Below, in pieces: positions 1 through 8,035 of a stretch of 13,852 nucleotides of DNA (position 1 is the first letter of the stretch; each line of letters begins with the position of its first letter). The notes under the pieces were generated by a model. It was given only the letters and a program-made list of their open reading frames with translations, had not been told where the DNA came from and ran no database searches. Location of the stretch: the NCBI GenBank assembly GCA_022562655.1, contig JADFOU010000021.1, positions 1-13,852 of the forward strand. The letters run 5' to 3'. The position numbers were made by a program, and so were the translations under genes. Source of the stretch: a candidate division TA06 bacterium. Lineage in GTDB: Bacteria; Hydrothermota; DG-26; E44-bin18; JADFOU01.

Positions 1-27
1 TTCTTTACGCCCTGACGCACTGAGAAC

Positions 28-112
28 GTCAGTAGCAGTAGCAGTTGGCAGTGGCAGTTGTAGGAAAGAAACGACGGTAGCAGTAGAAGTAAGAAGTTGC
101 AGTAAATGAAAG
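28..112. repeat. Degenerate short-word repeats (GCAGTA/GCAGTT family)
   Basis: Two runs, at about 28-64 and 76-112, are built from variants of GCAGTA, GCAGTT, GCAGTG and GAAGTA in loose head-to-tail order. Units are 6-7 bases and imperfect, with no spacers, so this is neither CRISPR nor a clean microsatellite. The remaining bases to 196 show no recognisable gene or confident promoter. The same kind of low-complexity wording recurs at other gene borders in the window. Confidence 0.6.
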
Positions 113-196
113 ATTCATCGGGTCTTACCACGAGATTCGCACAGAATTTCTCAAGATTAATATTTCAAACTTAGTATTAGGCTAAGAACCGAATTC

Positions 197-2119
197 ATGG
201 CGATAAAAAGGGATGTGACAGAGATCCGAGCGATTCTAAAATCCAAGGATGTCTCTATTGTAGAAAAGCAAGTCGGGAGGTACTTGAAGCTACTGGATTA
301 CTTCCGGGAGACCTTCTCTCGAAATGAAGAGGCCGCTATCTGCATCTATCTCCTGGAGGAATGGAAGAAGAACACTGAAGAAGTTGCAATCTATCTCTCC
401 GATTCAAAAGAGATTCGTTCCTTTCCAGCTGTCTTCACCTTTGGAGTTCTCTCCGGGGACTGGCCAGGGATGTCCGATTCTTGCATCGGAATCGTTCATG
501 AACGGAAGTGGAATATCTACTTCGTCAAAAGTTTTGTCCTTAAATATGAAGAGAAAGAACTGGGTATTGTGCTCATCACTCTCAATATTGATTCCAAGAA
601 GGAGTGGAAGCGCCTTCAGAGAGAGATGGATGAAATTGTGGAGGGGTTGCAAAGGACCTATTTAGGACGAGATGTAAAGAGCGATCTTCTTCAGAGGGAG
701 ACCCGGAAACTCATGGCCTATCCAAGAGTACTTGAGAAGATCACCCATCTCTGGAAGGGGAATCACTTGGAAAATCTCATTGGAACAAAAGGAGAGGCTT
801 TCCGTTTCTTCGCCTCCCGTTCCGAGGCGTATATCACGGAAAGGAGCCCCCACGATCTGGCAATGCAGATCATCACTAATTTTGAGTTTCAAAAAAAGGT
901 CAGGGAGTTTGGGGGTCGAGCCCAGGTGAAAGTCGAGAACCTGAAGACCACAAAAGAGAACCTTACCGGAATCACCCTTGCTGGATTCGACCGGGATTTT
1001 ACCCTGGATGACTGCCTCTCTGGCATCCATCAGGTCGTTCCCAGTTTCAAAAGGAAATACAACAAGGAATTCACTACCTCCGATGGGATTACCGTTTATC
1101 GTCTCGAGATTACCGATGGAAGAGATAGGTTCTTCCCCATGCGAATTGGGAAGCGAATTGAAAAGGGTCTCTTCAAGATGGCTACGGGGAAAGGGGTAGA
1201 GCGAATGCGACGAATCGAATCCATCGGGGGATTTGAACACTATGCACGTGCCATCATCCCCTACCTCGTTCGAGAACAACAGACAAGCCGCCAGCCCCAG
1301 GTCTTCATCAGTGTTGTTCGGACAGGGGAAGATGTGATTGAATTCAAAGTGATTATGGTGACGAGGAAAAGCCGAGAGAAAGTGACCCTGCTCTGTGTGG
1401 AAGAACTGGAGAAAGTGAGGGGGCTGAGCGTCTTCTCAACCAATCCACCCAAGATCCTCGGAGAGGCAGAGATCAACATCTTGGATGTCCGAGTAGAGTT
1501 AACGGAATATGAGAGTTATGAAGAGATCTATTCACGGATCAAAAAATGTCTCCATAAGATCATTGGTGATTTTCGTGATTTTGATGAGGGGATGCGGATT
1601 CTGGATATGAAGAAACTCCAAGAAGTGAGAGAGCATCTCAGTGAACAGGAGGAGAATCTTGTTCGGGGGCTTTACTATTCTCTGGAGGATTTCTATCGAA
1701 TGAGCGCACCTGTGGAGGATTTGGTGGAGCATATCCAATTGGGAATGGAAACCTTGCAGGCCTTTGAATCCGCCTCCCAGACCGAAGGCCGTGCAGGGAG
1801 AACTGGCTCGGCAGGGGGATTGAGATCCAAAACCATCATCTCCGGTCGGAATTTGGTAATGAACCTTGCCCCCGATAAGCAGGTACCCACCGCTACCCTT
1901 GTCGCAATCGCCCATTCGAAAAGACGTAAATCTTTCAGCCAATGGATGGAGATTTTTAAGGGGTTTGAGGTGACCATGAGCCGGTTGGAGAGAGGAGACC
2001 AGATCCTCCTTCTCTTCCGGCTCTTGGAGAAGGGGAACCCCCTTTCACAGATTCACTTGAAGAATCTCCTTGATGTATTGAAAACAAAAACTCAGGGTGT
2101 GGTTCTAAATAGTCAATGA
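197..2119 (+). CDS. Large protein with ACT-like ligand-binding region, function unknown
   Basis: 640 residues, no signal peptide and no membrane segment, so probably cytoplasmic. Residues about 79-150 have an ACT-like pattern: a strand, then DWPGM, a helix, KWNIYFVKS and a second strand pair. This is the layout of amino-acid-sensing ACT domains. Residues about 257-307 and 372-460 could be further alpha/beta modules of the same kind, but the match is weaker. Stacked ACT domains followed by long linkers are known from the N-terminal half of large NAD-dependent glutamate dehydrogenases. No dehydrogenase catalytic domain is present here, and no other catalytic motif is visible. The start has only a weak ribosome site (AAGAA). 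The next gene begins 10 bases after the stop, suggesting co-transcription. The ACT call is pattern recognition; the biological role is unknown. Confidence 0.85.
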   Translation: MAIKRDVTEIRAILKSKDVSIVEKQVGRYLKLLDYFRETFSRNEEAAICIYLLEEWKKNTEEVAIYLSDSKEIRSFPAVFTFGVLSGDWPGMSDSCIGIVHERKWNIYFVKSFVLKYEEKELGIVLITLNIDSKKEWKRLQREMDEIVEGLQRTYLGRDVKSDLLQRETRKLMAYPRVLEKITHLWKGNHLENLIGTKGEAFRFFASRSEAYITERSPHDLAMQIITNFEFQKKVREFGGRAQVKVENLKTTKENLTGITLAGFDRDFTLDDCLSGIHQVVPSFKRKYNKEFTTSDGITVYRLEITDGRDRFFPMRIGKRIEKGLFKMATGKGVERMRRIESIGGFEHYARAIIPYLVREQQTSRQPQVFISVVRTGEDVIEFKVIMVTRKSREKVTLLCVEELEKVRGLSVFSTNPPKILGEAEINILDVRVELTEYESYEEIYSRIKKCLHKIIGDFRDFDEGMRILDMKKLQEVREHLSEQEENLVRGLYYSLEDFYRMSAPVEDLVEHIQLGMETLQAFESASQTEGRAGRTGSAGGLRSKTIISGRNLVMNLAPDKQVPTATLVAIAHSKRRKSFSQWMEIFKGFEVTMSRLERGDQILLLFRLLEKGNPLSQIHLKNLLDVLKTKTQGVVLNSQ

Positions 2120-2152
2120 AATATTATCAATGAGCAGTGCAAAATTTAAAAT
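2109..2152. repeat. Word-repeat junction overlapping the next gene's start
   Basis: The junction and the first codons of the next gene consist of short related words such as CAATGA, GAGCAGTG and CAAAATTTAAAATG. The 11-mer AGTGCAAAATT at 2136-2146 occurs again at 4046-4056, inside the N-terminal codons of the propeller gene. Confidence 0.45.
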
Positions 2153-3965
2153 GAAATTTCTCTTATTCCTTTTTTATCTCTCTGTACCTGTATTGGCTAC
2201 AGAGTATATGCCGACTCATGAGATCCAGGCTGGCATGAAGGGGATCGGGAAAACAGTTTTTCAGGGTACCCAGGTGGATTCCTTTGAAGTGGAGATTTTG
2301 GGTGTAATGCGAAATGTGAGACCCCGAGGAGATATTATCATCGCTCGACTCAGCGGAGGTCCTTTAGAAAAGACAGGGATCATTGCAGGAATGAGTGGGA
2401 GTCCTGTCTATATCCATGGGAAGCTGATTGGTGCATTAGCCTTTGCCTGGCCCTTTTCGAAAGAACCCATTGCGGGGATCACTCCCATTTCAGAAATGCT
2501 TCAGATCGTCCAATGGGTCTCTCGACTCGAGGGAGAGGAGGATCAGGAGATGGGAATGGTCGAAGATCTCAAATTCGAAGTTTCCGAGGATATTTTGAGT
2601 CACAACGACGTGCGATATCCCCACGCAACCTTCGAAATGACTCCCATCCAGACCCCTCTTGTCCTTTCAGGCTTTGATGAGCGGAGCCTCAAGGATGCTC
2701 GGAAGCTTTTTGAGCCCTTGGGTCTTCTGCCGGTCCAGGGGGGAATTGCAGGAGAGGAGAATTCACCTGATGCGGATGCGCTCGTTCCAGGGAGTGCTGT
2801 CGGGGTTCAGTTGATATCAGGGGATGCAAGGGCTGGTGCCCTTGGAACTGTGACGGAGAGGAAGGGGAAGCAGATTCTTGCATTTGGCCATCCCTTCCTG
2901 TGGACGGGAGAGGTTGATTTTCCGATGACTACGGGATATATCCATTCCATTCTTCCAAGTCAAGTGATTTCGTTTAAAATGGGTTCCCCGGGGAAAGTTG
3001 TGGGGAGGTTGATTCAAGACCGAAGGGCAGGGATTTTCGGTAAGATTGGGGAATATTCAAAGATGATCCCTGTGGACATCACGATTCATAGAACCGATCA
3101 TTCAAAGAGTAAGGGGTCTAAATCTTCAAAACTTCAGTCTTCCAATCTTGAATCGAAATTTCATTATGAAATCATTCACGAGAAAAGGCTCACATCTCGC
3201 ATCGCGGGATTCCTCACCCTCCATTCGGTTCTCGCCTCAGGATTTGCCTCTGGAGAGATGGCAATGAAGATGGATCTCTCCCTTACTCTACATTCTTCCT
3301 CTGAAGAGTTTACTCTCCGAAGATCTGACCTTCTCTCTGGGGAAAACTCTCCTTCCCTCTTTGCAAGAGAGGTCACATCAATTCTTGCTGCCCTCTTGAA
3401 CAATCCCTATGAACCTCTGGAGTTGGAAAAGATTCAATTAAAAGTCGATCTTCTGGAGGGAGAAAATCTGAATGGGACGATTGAAGCCCTCTATGTAGAT
3501 AAAAGGAGAGTAGAGCCTGGTGATTCCCTTCAAGTGACTTTCTTTTATCGACCTCATCGAGGAGAGCGGATTCGCAAGTCCATTACACTAAAGCTTCCTG
3601 AGGATCTTCCAGAGGGGAAAGTAGAAGTAAGGGTTTTGGATGGGGAAACCCTCGAAAAAAAGGAGCTGGCGAAGAATTCTGCTAAATTTGATCACAAGAA
3701 CCTTTCTCAGTTCCTCGACCACTTTCGGAAAGCGAGACGTCGGAACGAAGTCTGGGTTCAGTTGGTTCTTTCTCGAAAGGGGTTTGTAATTCAGGGAAAG
3801 GAACTTCCTGCACTCCCATCGTCTCTACTCTCTATATTTTCCACCTCAGAAGAGGCTGGAGAAGGGGAGACACTTCTGGAAGAAGTCATTCTGGAAGAGC
3901 GGATTTCTATGGATTATATTCTTACTGGGATGGAATCTCAGACTCTTGAAGTGAAGAGACAGTGA
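2130..3965 (+). CDS. Exported SpoIVB-type peptidase S55 domain protein, circularly permuted order
   Basis: 611 residues. The N-terminus has a lysine followed by a hydrophobic stretch (about residues 9-23, ending near VLATEY), consistent with a signal peptide and a periplasmic or envelope location. Residues 83-93 carry TGIIAGMSGSP, the S55 nucleophile motif (Ser89). Residues 250-256 carry LAFGHPF, which matches the SpoIVB histidine region (His254). In Bacillus SpoIVB, as I recall it, the order is His then Ser, so the two halves are swapped here. The residue matching the SpoIVB catalytic Asp appears to be Ser (RLSGG), so activity is uncertain. Residues about 324-342 form a Ser/Lys-rich low-complexity insert. 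The C-terminal third is probably beta-rich and unassigned. There is no clear ribosome site. ATG at 2151 (residue 8) gives a more typical signal peptide and is a good alternative start. Confidence 0.88.
   Translation: MSSAKFKMKFLLFLFYLSVPVLATEYMPTHEIQAGMKGIGKTVFQGTQVDSFEVEILGVMRNVRPRGDIIIARLSGGPLEKTGIIAGMSGSPVYIHGKLIGALAFAWPFSKEPIAGITPISEMLQIVQWVSRLEGEEDQEMGMVEDLKFEVSEDILSHNDVRYPHATFEMTPIQTPLVLSGFDERSLKDARKLFEPLGLLPVQGGIAGEENSPDADALVPGSAVGVQLISGDARAGALGTVTERKGKQILAFGHPFLWTGEVDFPMTTGYIHSILPSQVISFKMGSPGKVVGRLIQDRRAGIFGKIGEYSKMIPVDITIHRTDHSKSKGSKSSKLQSSNLESKFHYEIIHEKRLTSRIAGFLTLHSVLASGFASGEMAMKMDLSLTLHSSSEEFTLRRSDLLSGENSPSLFAREVTSILAALLNNPYEPLELEKIQLKVDLLEGENLNGTIEALYVDKRRVEPGDSLQVTFFYRPHRGERIRKSITLKLPEDLPEGKVEVRVLDGETLEKKELAKNSAKFDHKNLSQFLDHFRKARRRNEVWVQLVLSRKGFVIQGKELPALPSSLLSIFSTSEEAGEGETLLEEVILEERISMDYILTGMESQTLEVKRQ
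3102..3154. repeat. Low-complexity word run inside the S55 protein gene
   Basis: Repeated words such as TCTTCAAAA, CTTCAGT, CTTCCAAT and CTTGAAT run through this coding stretch. They translate to a Ser/Lys-rich linker (about residues 322-342) placed between predicted domains. The reading frame is kept. The texture resembles the intergenic word repeats elsewhere in the window. Confidence 0.45.
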
Positions 3966-4106
3966 AAAGTGAATCATCCAAATGAAGAATTGTAATTCTC
4001 TTGCTTGTCTATTGGGCCGTGAAGTCTCGGAGACCTTTGGGACAAAGTGCAAAATTGCTTTCTATGTTTTGATGTTTTGCATTTTTCATTTAACATTTTT
4101 CATTTC
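3962..4106. repeat. Word repeats spanning the start and signal peptide of the propeller gene
   Basis: The region contains GTGAAAAGTGAATCAT at the junction. At 4079-4106 it contains GCATTTTTCATTTAACATTT, running on into a second TTTTTCATTT. Read on the other strand these are ATGAAAAATG words, and the same 10-mer appears at 7157-7166. The repeats therefore supply part of the hydrophobic signal sequence of the encoded protein. Confidence 0.45.
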
Positions 4107-6108
4107 TGTAGAGGCTTCCACGCAGATCTGGAAGGTGAAGAATCAGGAAGAGTTTTTGGAAGGAAAAACAGAAGGGACGACCATCTCATCTGATGGGACG
4201 ATAACCCTCTCTCCTCAACTGGACACCCTCTACGAAACAGGAGAGCTTTATATCTGGTCTCTTGCAGCAGATGGGAAAAATATTTATGCAGGAACGGGGA
4301 ATGATGGAAGGATTTTCAAAATAACATCGGAAGGAAAGGGCAGCGTTTTCTCTCACTTGAAAGACGAAATAGAGATATTGAGCCTTGCCCTTGATCGGAA
4401 TGGGTTCCTCTATGCGGGGACTGGGCCAGGAGGAAAGATATACAAGATTTCAACGAAAGGAGAGGCTCAGCTCTTTTTTGAATCCGGGGAGACCTATGTC
4501 TGGTCTATGGTCTTCCATCCGAATGGTGTTCTTTATGCAGGAACGGGAGAGAATGGAAAGATCTATTCGATTTCTAAAGACGGAAAGGGGAAAGTTCTAT
4601 ATGACACAGAGGAAAATCATATCTTGAGTCTACATATTCATAGGAAGAAAATTTTTGCAGGCACTTCCTCATCAGGACTATTCTTTGAATTTAATACACA
4701 GGGGGAGGGGAGAGTGCTCTATGATGCTCCTTTTGAGGAGGTCCGTTCTATTCTGAATGATCAAGAAGGGAATCTCTGGATCGGTGCAACTTCTCCTGAG
4801 GAAAAGAGCGGGGAGTTTTCCATCTATCGGATTTCAAAAGAGAGAGACCTGGTTTACCCCGTGGTTTCTCTTCCGTACCTCCTGCTTTCGATGTCTCTGG
4901 ATCAAAAAGGGAATCTTATAGTCGGAACAGGGGATGCATCTCTTTTGGAGGTGAAGCCGGATGGCAAGTGGAGACTGCTTCTTGAGGTTCCCACATCGCA
5001 GGTTTTGCAGCTTCTTCCCCTTACGGATCAAAGTCTGCTGGGGACAGGGAATCTTGGAAATCTCTATAGAATGAAAGCCCAATACAGGAATGAAGGAGAT
5101 TACCTTTCAAGAATTCATGATGCTGAGACCCTCTCCCGATGGGGGGTAATCCATTGGGAAGGTGAATCGCCTTCAGAGACAAAGGTCCTTTTACAGACCC
5201 GGAGTGGGAATACGGAAAAGGTGGATGGGACATGGTCCCCCTGGTCGAATTTAGGGGCGGGTTTGAAACCCTCTCCTACTCAGGGAAGAATTAAAAGTCC
5301 TCCTGCCCGATTTCTACAGTGGCGTGCACGACTCACGACCCGTAAAGCCGACATCTCGCCCATTCTGAAGGAGGTCTCTGTAGCCTATCTTCAGAGAAAT
5401 CTGTCTCCCAAGGTCCTCTCCGTTACACTTTATCCCCCAGGACTGGGGGTCGGGAGACAAGTAGGACAGCAGAAGAAGATGCCCCCCATCCCTTCTAAGA
5501 AGAGGGAGGAACTGAAAAAGAAGGGGGTCGAACTCCCTTCGGGGGCTTTCCTCTTGGAGAAAGGGTTTCGTTCCATTGGGTGGAAGGGGGAGGATGCCAA
5601 TGGAGACTCCCTTGTCTATTTCCTCTACTTTAGAGGGGTTGGAGAGAAGAATTGGAAGGTGATGAAGGAGAGAGTCGCAGGGGAAGGTTACATCTTTGAT
5701 ACCTCTGCCTTTCCCGATGGACAATATGAGATCCGGGTAGTGGCAAAGGACACCCCCAACAACCCTGACCCGTTAGCGGGTTCTGGGGAGAAGGTGAGTG
5801 AGATTTTTACCATTGACAATACTCCGCCGAAGGTGGAAAATATCCGGACGAAATCCCAAACGGGGGGGACTTTTACCATCACCTTTGAGGTGGAGGATGA
5901 GACGAGCACACTTAGGGAATGTGCCTATGCGATTGATGGTCAGGAATGGAGACCTCTCTATCCTTCAGATGAGGTCTTCGATACATCGGTGGAGGCATTC
6001 GAGTTCAGGACGGAAGGCCTCCCAAAAGGAGAGCATGTCCTGATGATCAAAGCAGAGGACAGCCTGGAGAATGTTGGGGCAGGGAAGAAATCACTCAATG
6101 TGCAATAG
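3982..6108 (+). CDS. Exported seven-bladed beta-propeller protein with beta-sandwich modules
   Basis: 708 residues. Residues 24-45 form a hydrophobic export signal ending near VEAST. Seven motifs of the form (Y/F/W)xGTG..G.(I/L)(Y/F).I occur at residues 102, 144, 185, 225, 266, 313 and 352. Their mean spacing is about 41, giving a seven-bladed propeller of the NHL/regulator-propeller type. Residues about 388-465 form a separate module with QTRSGNT, TWSPWS and LQWRARL, probably a beta-sandwich. It is followed by Fn3/Ig-like modules at about 540-620 (WKGEDANGDSLVYFLY, FPDGQYEIRVVAKD) and 622-708 (DNTPPKVENI). No enzyme motif is seen, so binding or scaffolding in the periplasm or on the surface is likely. 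It lies 16 bases after the S55 gene and is likely co-transcribed. The start is weakly supported; the internal ATG at 4072 (residue 31) would leave too short a signal charge region. Confidence 0.88.
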   Translation: MKNCNSLACLLGREVSETFGTKCKIAFYVLMFCIFHLTFFISVEASTQIWKVKNQEEFLEGKTEGTTISSDGTITLSPQLDTLYETGELYIWSLAADGKNIYAGTGNDGRIFKITSEGKGSVFSHLKDEIEILSLALDRNGFLYAGTGPGGKIYKISTKGEAQLFFESGETYVWSMVFHPNGVLYAGTGENGKIYSISKDGKGKVLYDTEENHILSLHIHRKKIFAGTSSSGLFFEFNTQGEGRVLYDAPFEEVRSILNDQEGNLWIGATSPEEKSGEFSIYRISKERDLVYPVVSLPYLLLSMSLDQKGNLIVGTGDASLLEVKPDGKWRLLLEVPTSQVLQLLPLTDQSLLGTGNLGNLYRMKAQYRNEGDYLSRIHDAETLSRWGVIHWEGESPSETKVLLQTRSGNTEKVDGTWSPWSNLGAGLKPSPTQGRIKSPPARFLQWRARLTTRKADISPILKEVSVAYLQRNLSPKVLSVTLYPPGLGVGRQVGQQKKMPPIPSKKREELKKKGVELPSGAFLLEKGFRSIGWKGEDANGDSLVYFLYFRGVGEKNWKVMKERVAGEGYIFDTSAFPDGQYEIRVVAKDTPNNPDPLAGSGEKVSEIFTIDNTPPKVENIRTKSQTGGTFTITFEVEDETSTLRECAYAIDGQEWRPLYPSDEVFDTSVEAFEFRTEGLPKGEHVLMIKAEDSLENVGAGKKSLNVQ

Positions 6109-6158
6109 GGATGGGTGACTGGTGAATAGAACTCCTTTACCGCTCACCGCTCAAATAT
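6108..6158. repeat. Word repeats in the propeller-ddl junction
   Basis: GGTGACTGGTGAATAG is followed by the doubled word ACCGCTCACCGCTCA. No ribosome site is visible, so ddl may depend on read-through translation or on an unrecognised signal. Confidence 0.4.
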
Positions 6159-6209
6159 TACAACATGCCAAGCCCTCTGAAAATCTGGATGCGAGACCTC
6201 CTCCATTCG

Positions 6210-7151
6210 ATGAAGATTGGTGTATTGATGGGGGGGTGGTCGAAGGAGAGGGAGATTTCACTCCTTTCTGGGAAAAGGGTATTTCAATCTCTTCAGAAGC
6301 AAGGATATCAAGCGGTCTCTATAGACATCGAGGATCGAAATGTCCTGGGCGTCTTGCGGGATGGGAATTTTGATGTCGCCTTTATCATGCTCCACGGAGA
6401 GTTGGGGGAGGATGGGACGATTCAGGGGCTCTTGGAAACGATGGGGATTTCCTACACGGGTTCTGGAGTCCTTGCCTCTGCCTTAGCGCTGAATAAACTC
6501 TTCTCCAAAAGGATCTTCAAGGCGGTGGGCGTTCGAACTCCTCCCTATCTCCCTCTCTCCAAAATTCTTTCTATCGACCATGTGAAGGATCGCCTCGTCA
6601 AAACCCTGGGGCTACCTGTAGTGGTTAAGCCGGTGTGCCAAGGTTCCAGCATCGGGGTTCATATCTTTCAGAGGGAGGAGGAGCTATCGGAGTTGGTTCC
6701 GCAGGTGCAAGAGGAGTTTGGGGATCTTTTATTCGAGAAATATATTGATGGGACAATTGCGACAGTGGGAATCCTGGGAACCGGAGAGGAAACCCGTCCC
6801 CTCCCTATTCTTGAACTGGTCCCCAAGAAGTCCCAGTTTTATGATTACGAGGCGAAGTATACAAAAGGGGCGACCCAATTCGTCATTCCTGCCCATCTTC
6901 CTGAGGGGGTATGTCAAAAGACTCAGGACGTTGCCTTCCTGGCCCACAAGGCCTTGGGATGTGATGGTTTCTCCAGGGTGGATCTGATGATCAGTCGAGA
7001 GGGGGAGACCTATGTCTTAGAAGTGAATACGGTTCCAGGGATGACAGAACTTTCAAATCTTCCTGCGGAGGCGGAAGCCGCAGAGATCTCCTATGACGAG
7101 TTGGTCTTTGAGATTCTCTGCAGTGCCGTGAGAGAGGGAAAGGGGAGGTGA
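6210..7151 (+). CDS. ddl: D-alanine--D-alanine ligase
   Basis: ATP-grasp ligase that joins two D-alanines in the cytoplasm to make the dipeptide ending the peptidoglycan stem. From the ATG at 6210 it is 313 residues, the usual Ddl length. The protein begins MKIGVLMGGWSKEREISL, where Glu13 matches the catalytic Glu15 of E. coli DdlB. It also has VVVKPVCQGSSIGV (ATP loop and serine), FYDYEAKYTKGAT (tyrosine typical of D-Ala-D-Ala rather than D-lactate specificity), GFSRVDLM and LEVNTVPGMTE (magnesium ligands). An in-frame ATG at 6165 would add 15 residues with no homology pattern; I prefer 6210, although neither start has a good ribosome site. It stands apart from other mur/fts genes, at the end of an envelope-related run, 101 bases after the propeller gene. 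Confidence 0.95.
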   Translation: MKIGVLMGGWSKEREISLLSGKRVFQSLQKQGYQAVSIDIEDRNVLGVLRDGNFDVAFIMLHGELGEDGTIQGLLETMGISYTGSGVLASALALNKLFSKRIFKAVGVRTPPYLPLSKILSIDHVKDRLVKTLGLPVVVKPVCQGSSIGVHIFQREEELSELVPQVQEEFGDLLFEKYIDGTIATVGILGTGEETRPLPILELVPKKSQFYDYEAKYTKGATQFVIPAHLPEGVCQKTQDVAFLAHKALGCDGFSRVDLMISREGETYVLEVNTVPGMTELSNLPAEAEAAEISYDELVFEILCSAVREGKGR

Positions 7152-7186
7152 TGCCCATGAAAAATGAAAGATGAAAGATGAATAAT
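7151..7186. repeat. ATGAAA-word repeat between ddl and the barrel gene
   Basis: The words ATGAAAAATG, AAAGATGAAAGATGAATA run head to tail with a 7-base period (ATGAAAG). They overlap the ddl stop region. The 10-mer ATGAAAAATG is shared, in reverse complement, with 4079-4106. Confidence 0.5.
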
Positions 7187-7216
7187 ATCCCAATGTCCTT
7201 CAAAAAAGGAGGAAGA

Positions 7217-7858
7217 ATGCGTATTTGTAGACTTTTTCCTGTCACCTGTCTAATAGCTTCATTCTGCTTGTTTTTGTCAGCCTCTGGAGCAGAGGCGCAA
7301 CTCTATGGACTATTCCATCCTGCAAAGCCTGTCCGCATCCAGAGCCTCAATGGGGGAGTGTTTCTCTTGTTAGCCGGTGGGGCTGACGTTGGAGTTGTTG
7401 GACAGATAAGGTACGGTGCAGGTCGAAACTTGGGTATTGGAGGGAAGTTGGGTTTCCTGTCGGAAGGAGATGGGGGGATCATGCTGGGAGGTGATGTGAT
7501 GGGTCTTGTCGTACAAAAAGGTAAAGATTCTCCTTTCAATCTATCCGTGGATGGCAGTATTGAGCTTTTTGCTGCAGATAAGTTTACTATCATCGCCCTC
7601 AGTGGAACCGGGATCATCGACAATGCTATCCGACTGGAGAATGGAAAAATGCTTCGCCCCTACGGGGGACTTGCTTTGAACATTGTTAATTTCAATCACG
7701 ATTCTCCTGTGGTAGAAAGCAAAACGAATCTCGAAATCTCCATCCTGGGTGGGGTGGTCTATGAGATCTCCTCACAGATTGATTTTCTCGGAGAGATCCA
7801 GATCTCATCCGTGAGTAATTCGGACGTGGGAATCAATGCAGGTTTGATCTTTCGATAA
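7217..7858 (+). CDS. Predicted outer-membrane beta-barrel protein, unknown function
   Basis: 213 residues from ATG 7217. This start is chosen because AAGGAGG sits 5 bases upstream, whereas the in-frame ATG at 7178 has none. Residues 1-27 form a textbook signal peptide: basic MRICR, a hydrophobic core and an AEA-Q cleavage site. The rest is glycine-rich with alternating hydrophobic residues (YGAGRNLGIGGKLGF, GGIMLGGDVMGLV, GINAGLIF) and looks like 8-10 short strands of an OmpA/OmpX-size barrel. It ends in LIFR rather than the usual terminal Phe. No residues suggest enzymatic activity. It is the last gene of the plus-strand run and is followed by an intrinsic terminator. Its exact family is not recognised. 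Confidence 0.85.
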   Translation: MRICRLFPVTCLIASFCLFLSASGAEAQLYGLFHPAKPVRIQSLNGGVFLLLAGGADVGVVGQIRYGAGRNLGIGGKLGFLSEGDGGIMLGGDVMGLVVQKGKDSPFNLSVDGSIELFAADKFTIIALSGTGIIDNAIRLENGKMLRPYGGLALNIVNFNHDSPVVESKTNLEISILGGVVYEISSQIDFLGEIQISSVSNSDVGINAGLIFR

Positions 7859-7882
7859 GGAACAGTTATTCTTCTCGTCCTG

Positions 7883-7896
7883 TACACGACCGTGTA
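7883..7896. promoter_or_regulatory. Short palindrome TACACG-AC-CGTGTA
   Basis: Perfect 6-base arms around AC, lying between the barrel gene stop and the terminator. It may be part of the 3' UTR fold or an operator. The surrounding GTGTAAATTCGTG wording may simply be another low-complexity phrase. Confidence 0.25.
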
Positions 7897-7928
7897 AATT
7901 CGTGATAGTTTGACTGGCATTCATTTGA

Positions 7929-7960
7929 AAAGGGCGACCCCATTGGGTCGCCCTTTCTTT
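7929..7960 (+). terminator. Strong intrinsic terminator, probably bidirectional
   Basis: The 12-base perfect stem AAAGGGCGACCC / GGGTCGCCCTTT with loop CATT is followed by CTTT on the plus strand. On the minus strand the hairpin is followed by TTTT-CAAAT, since the arms end in an A/T run. It would therefore end both the five-gene run and the small minus-strand unit that points at it from 8203. Confidence 0.9.
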
Positions 7961-8035
7961 GTATGGGAAAGAATGGAAGAAGAAATCAGGCTGACCTCAG
8001 TGAAGTATCAGAAGTTTTCCTACCCGTTCGTTCCT

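Noticed and set aside
28..112. CRISPR-like array
   Set aside because: Units are 6-7 bases, imperfect and without spacers.
662..1279. Minus-strand frame of 205 codons
   Set aside because: It is fully antisense to the 640-residue gene, has no ribosome site and no recognisable protein pattern.
6165..6209. Longer N-terminus of ddl
   Set aside because: The extra 15 residues do not fit the family, which begins at the glycine-rich strand shortly after M at 6210.
7151..7174. ATG codons after GGAGG at the ddl stop
   Set aside because: They open only a 5-7 residue frame inside the ATGAAA-word repeat, so a real gene is unlikely, though it could be a relic of a lost start.
7178..7216. Longer N-terminus of the barrel protein
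   Set aside because: It would place 13 residues, including a Shine-Dalgarno-encoded KKGG, before an otherwise perfect signal peptide.
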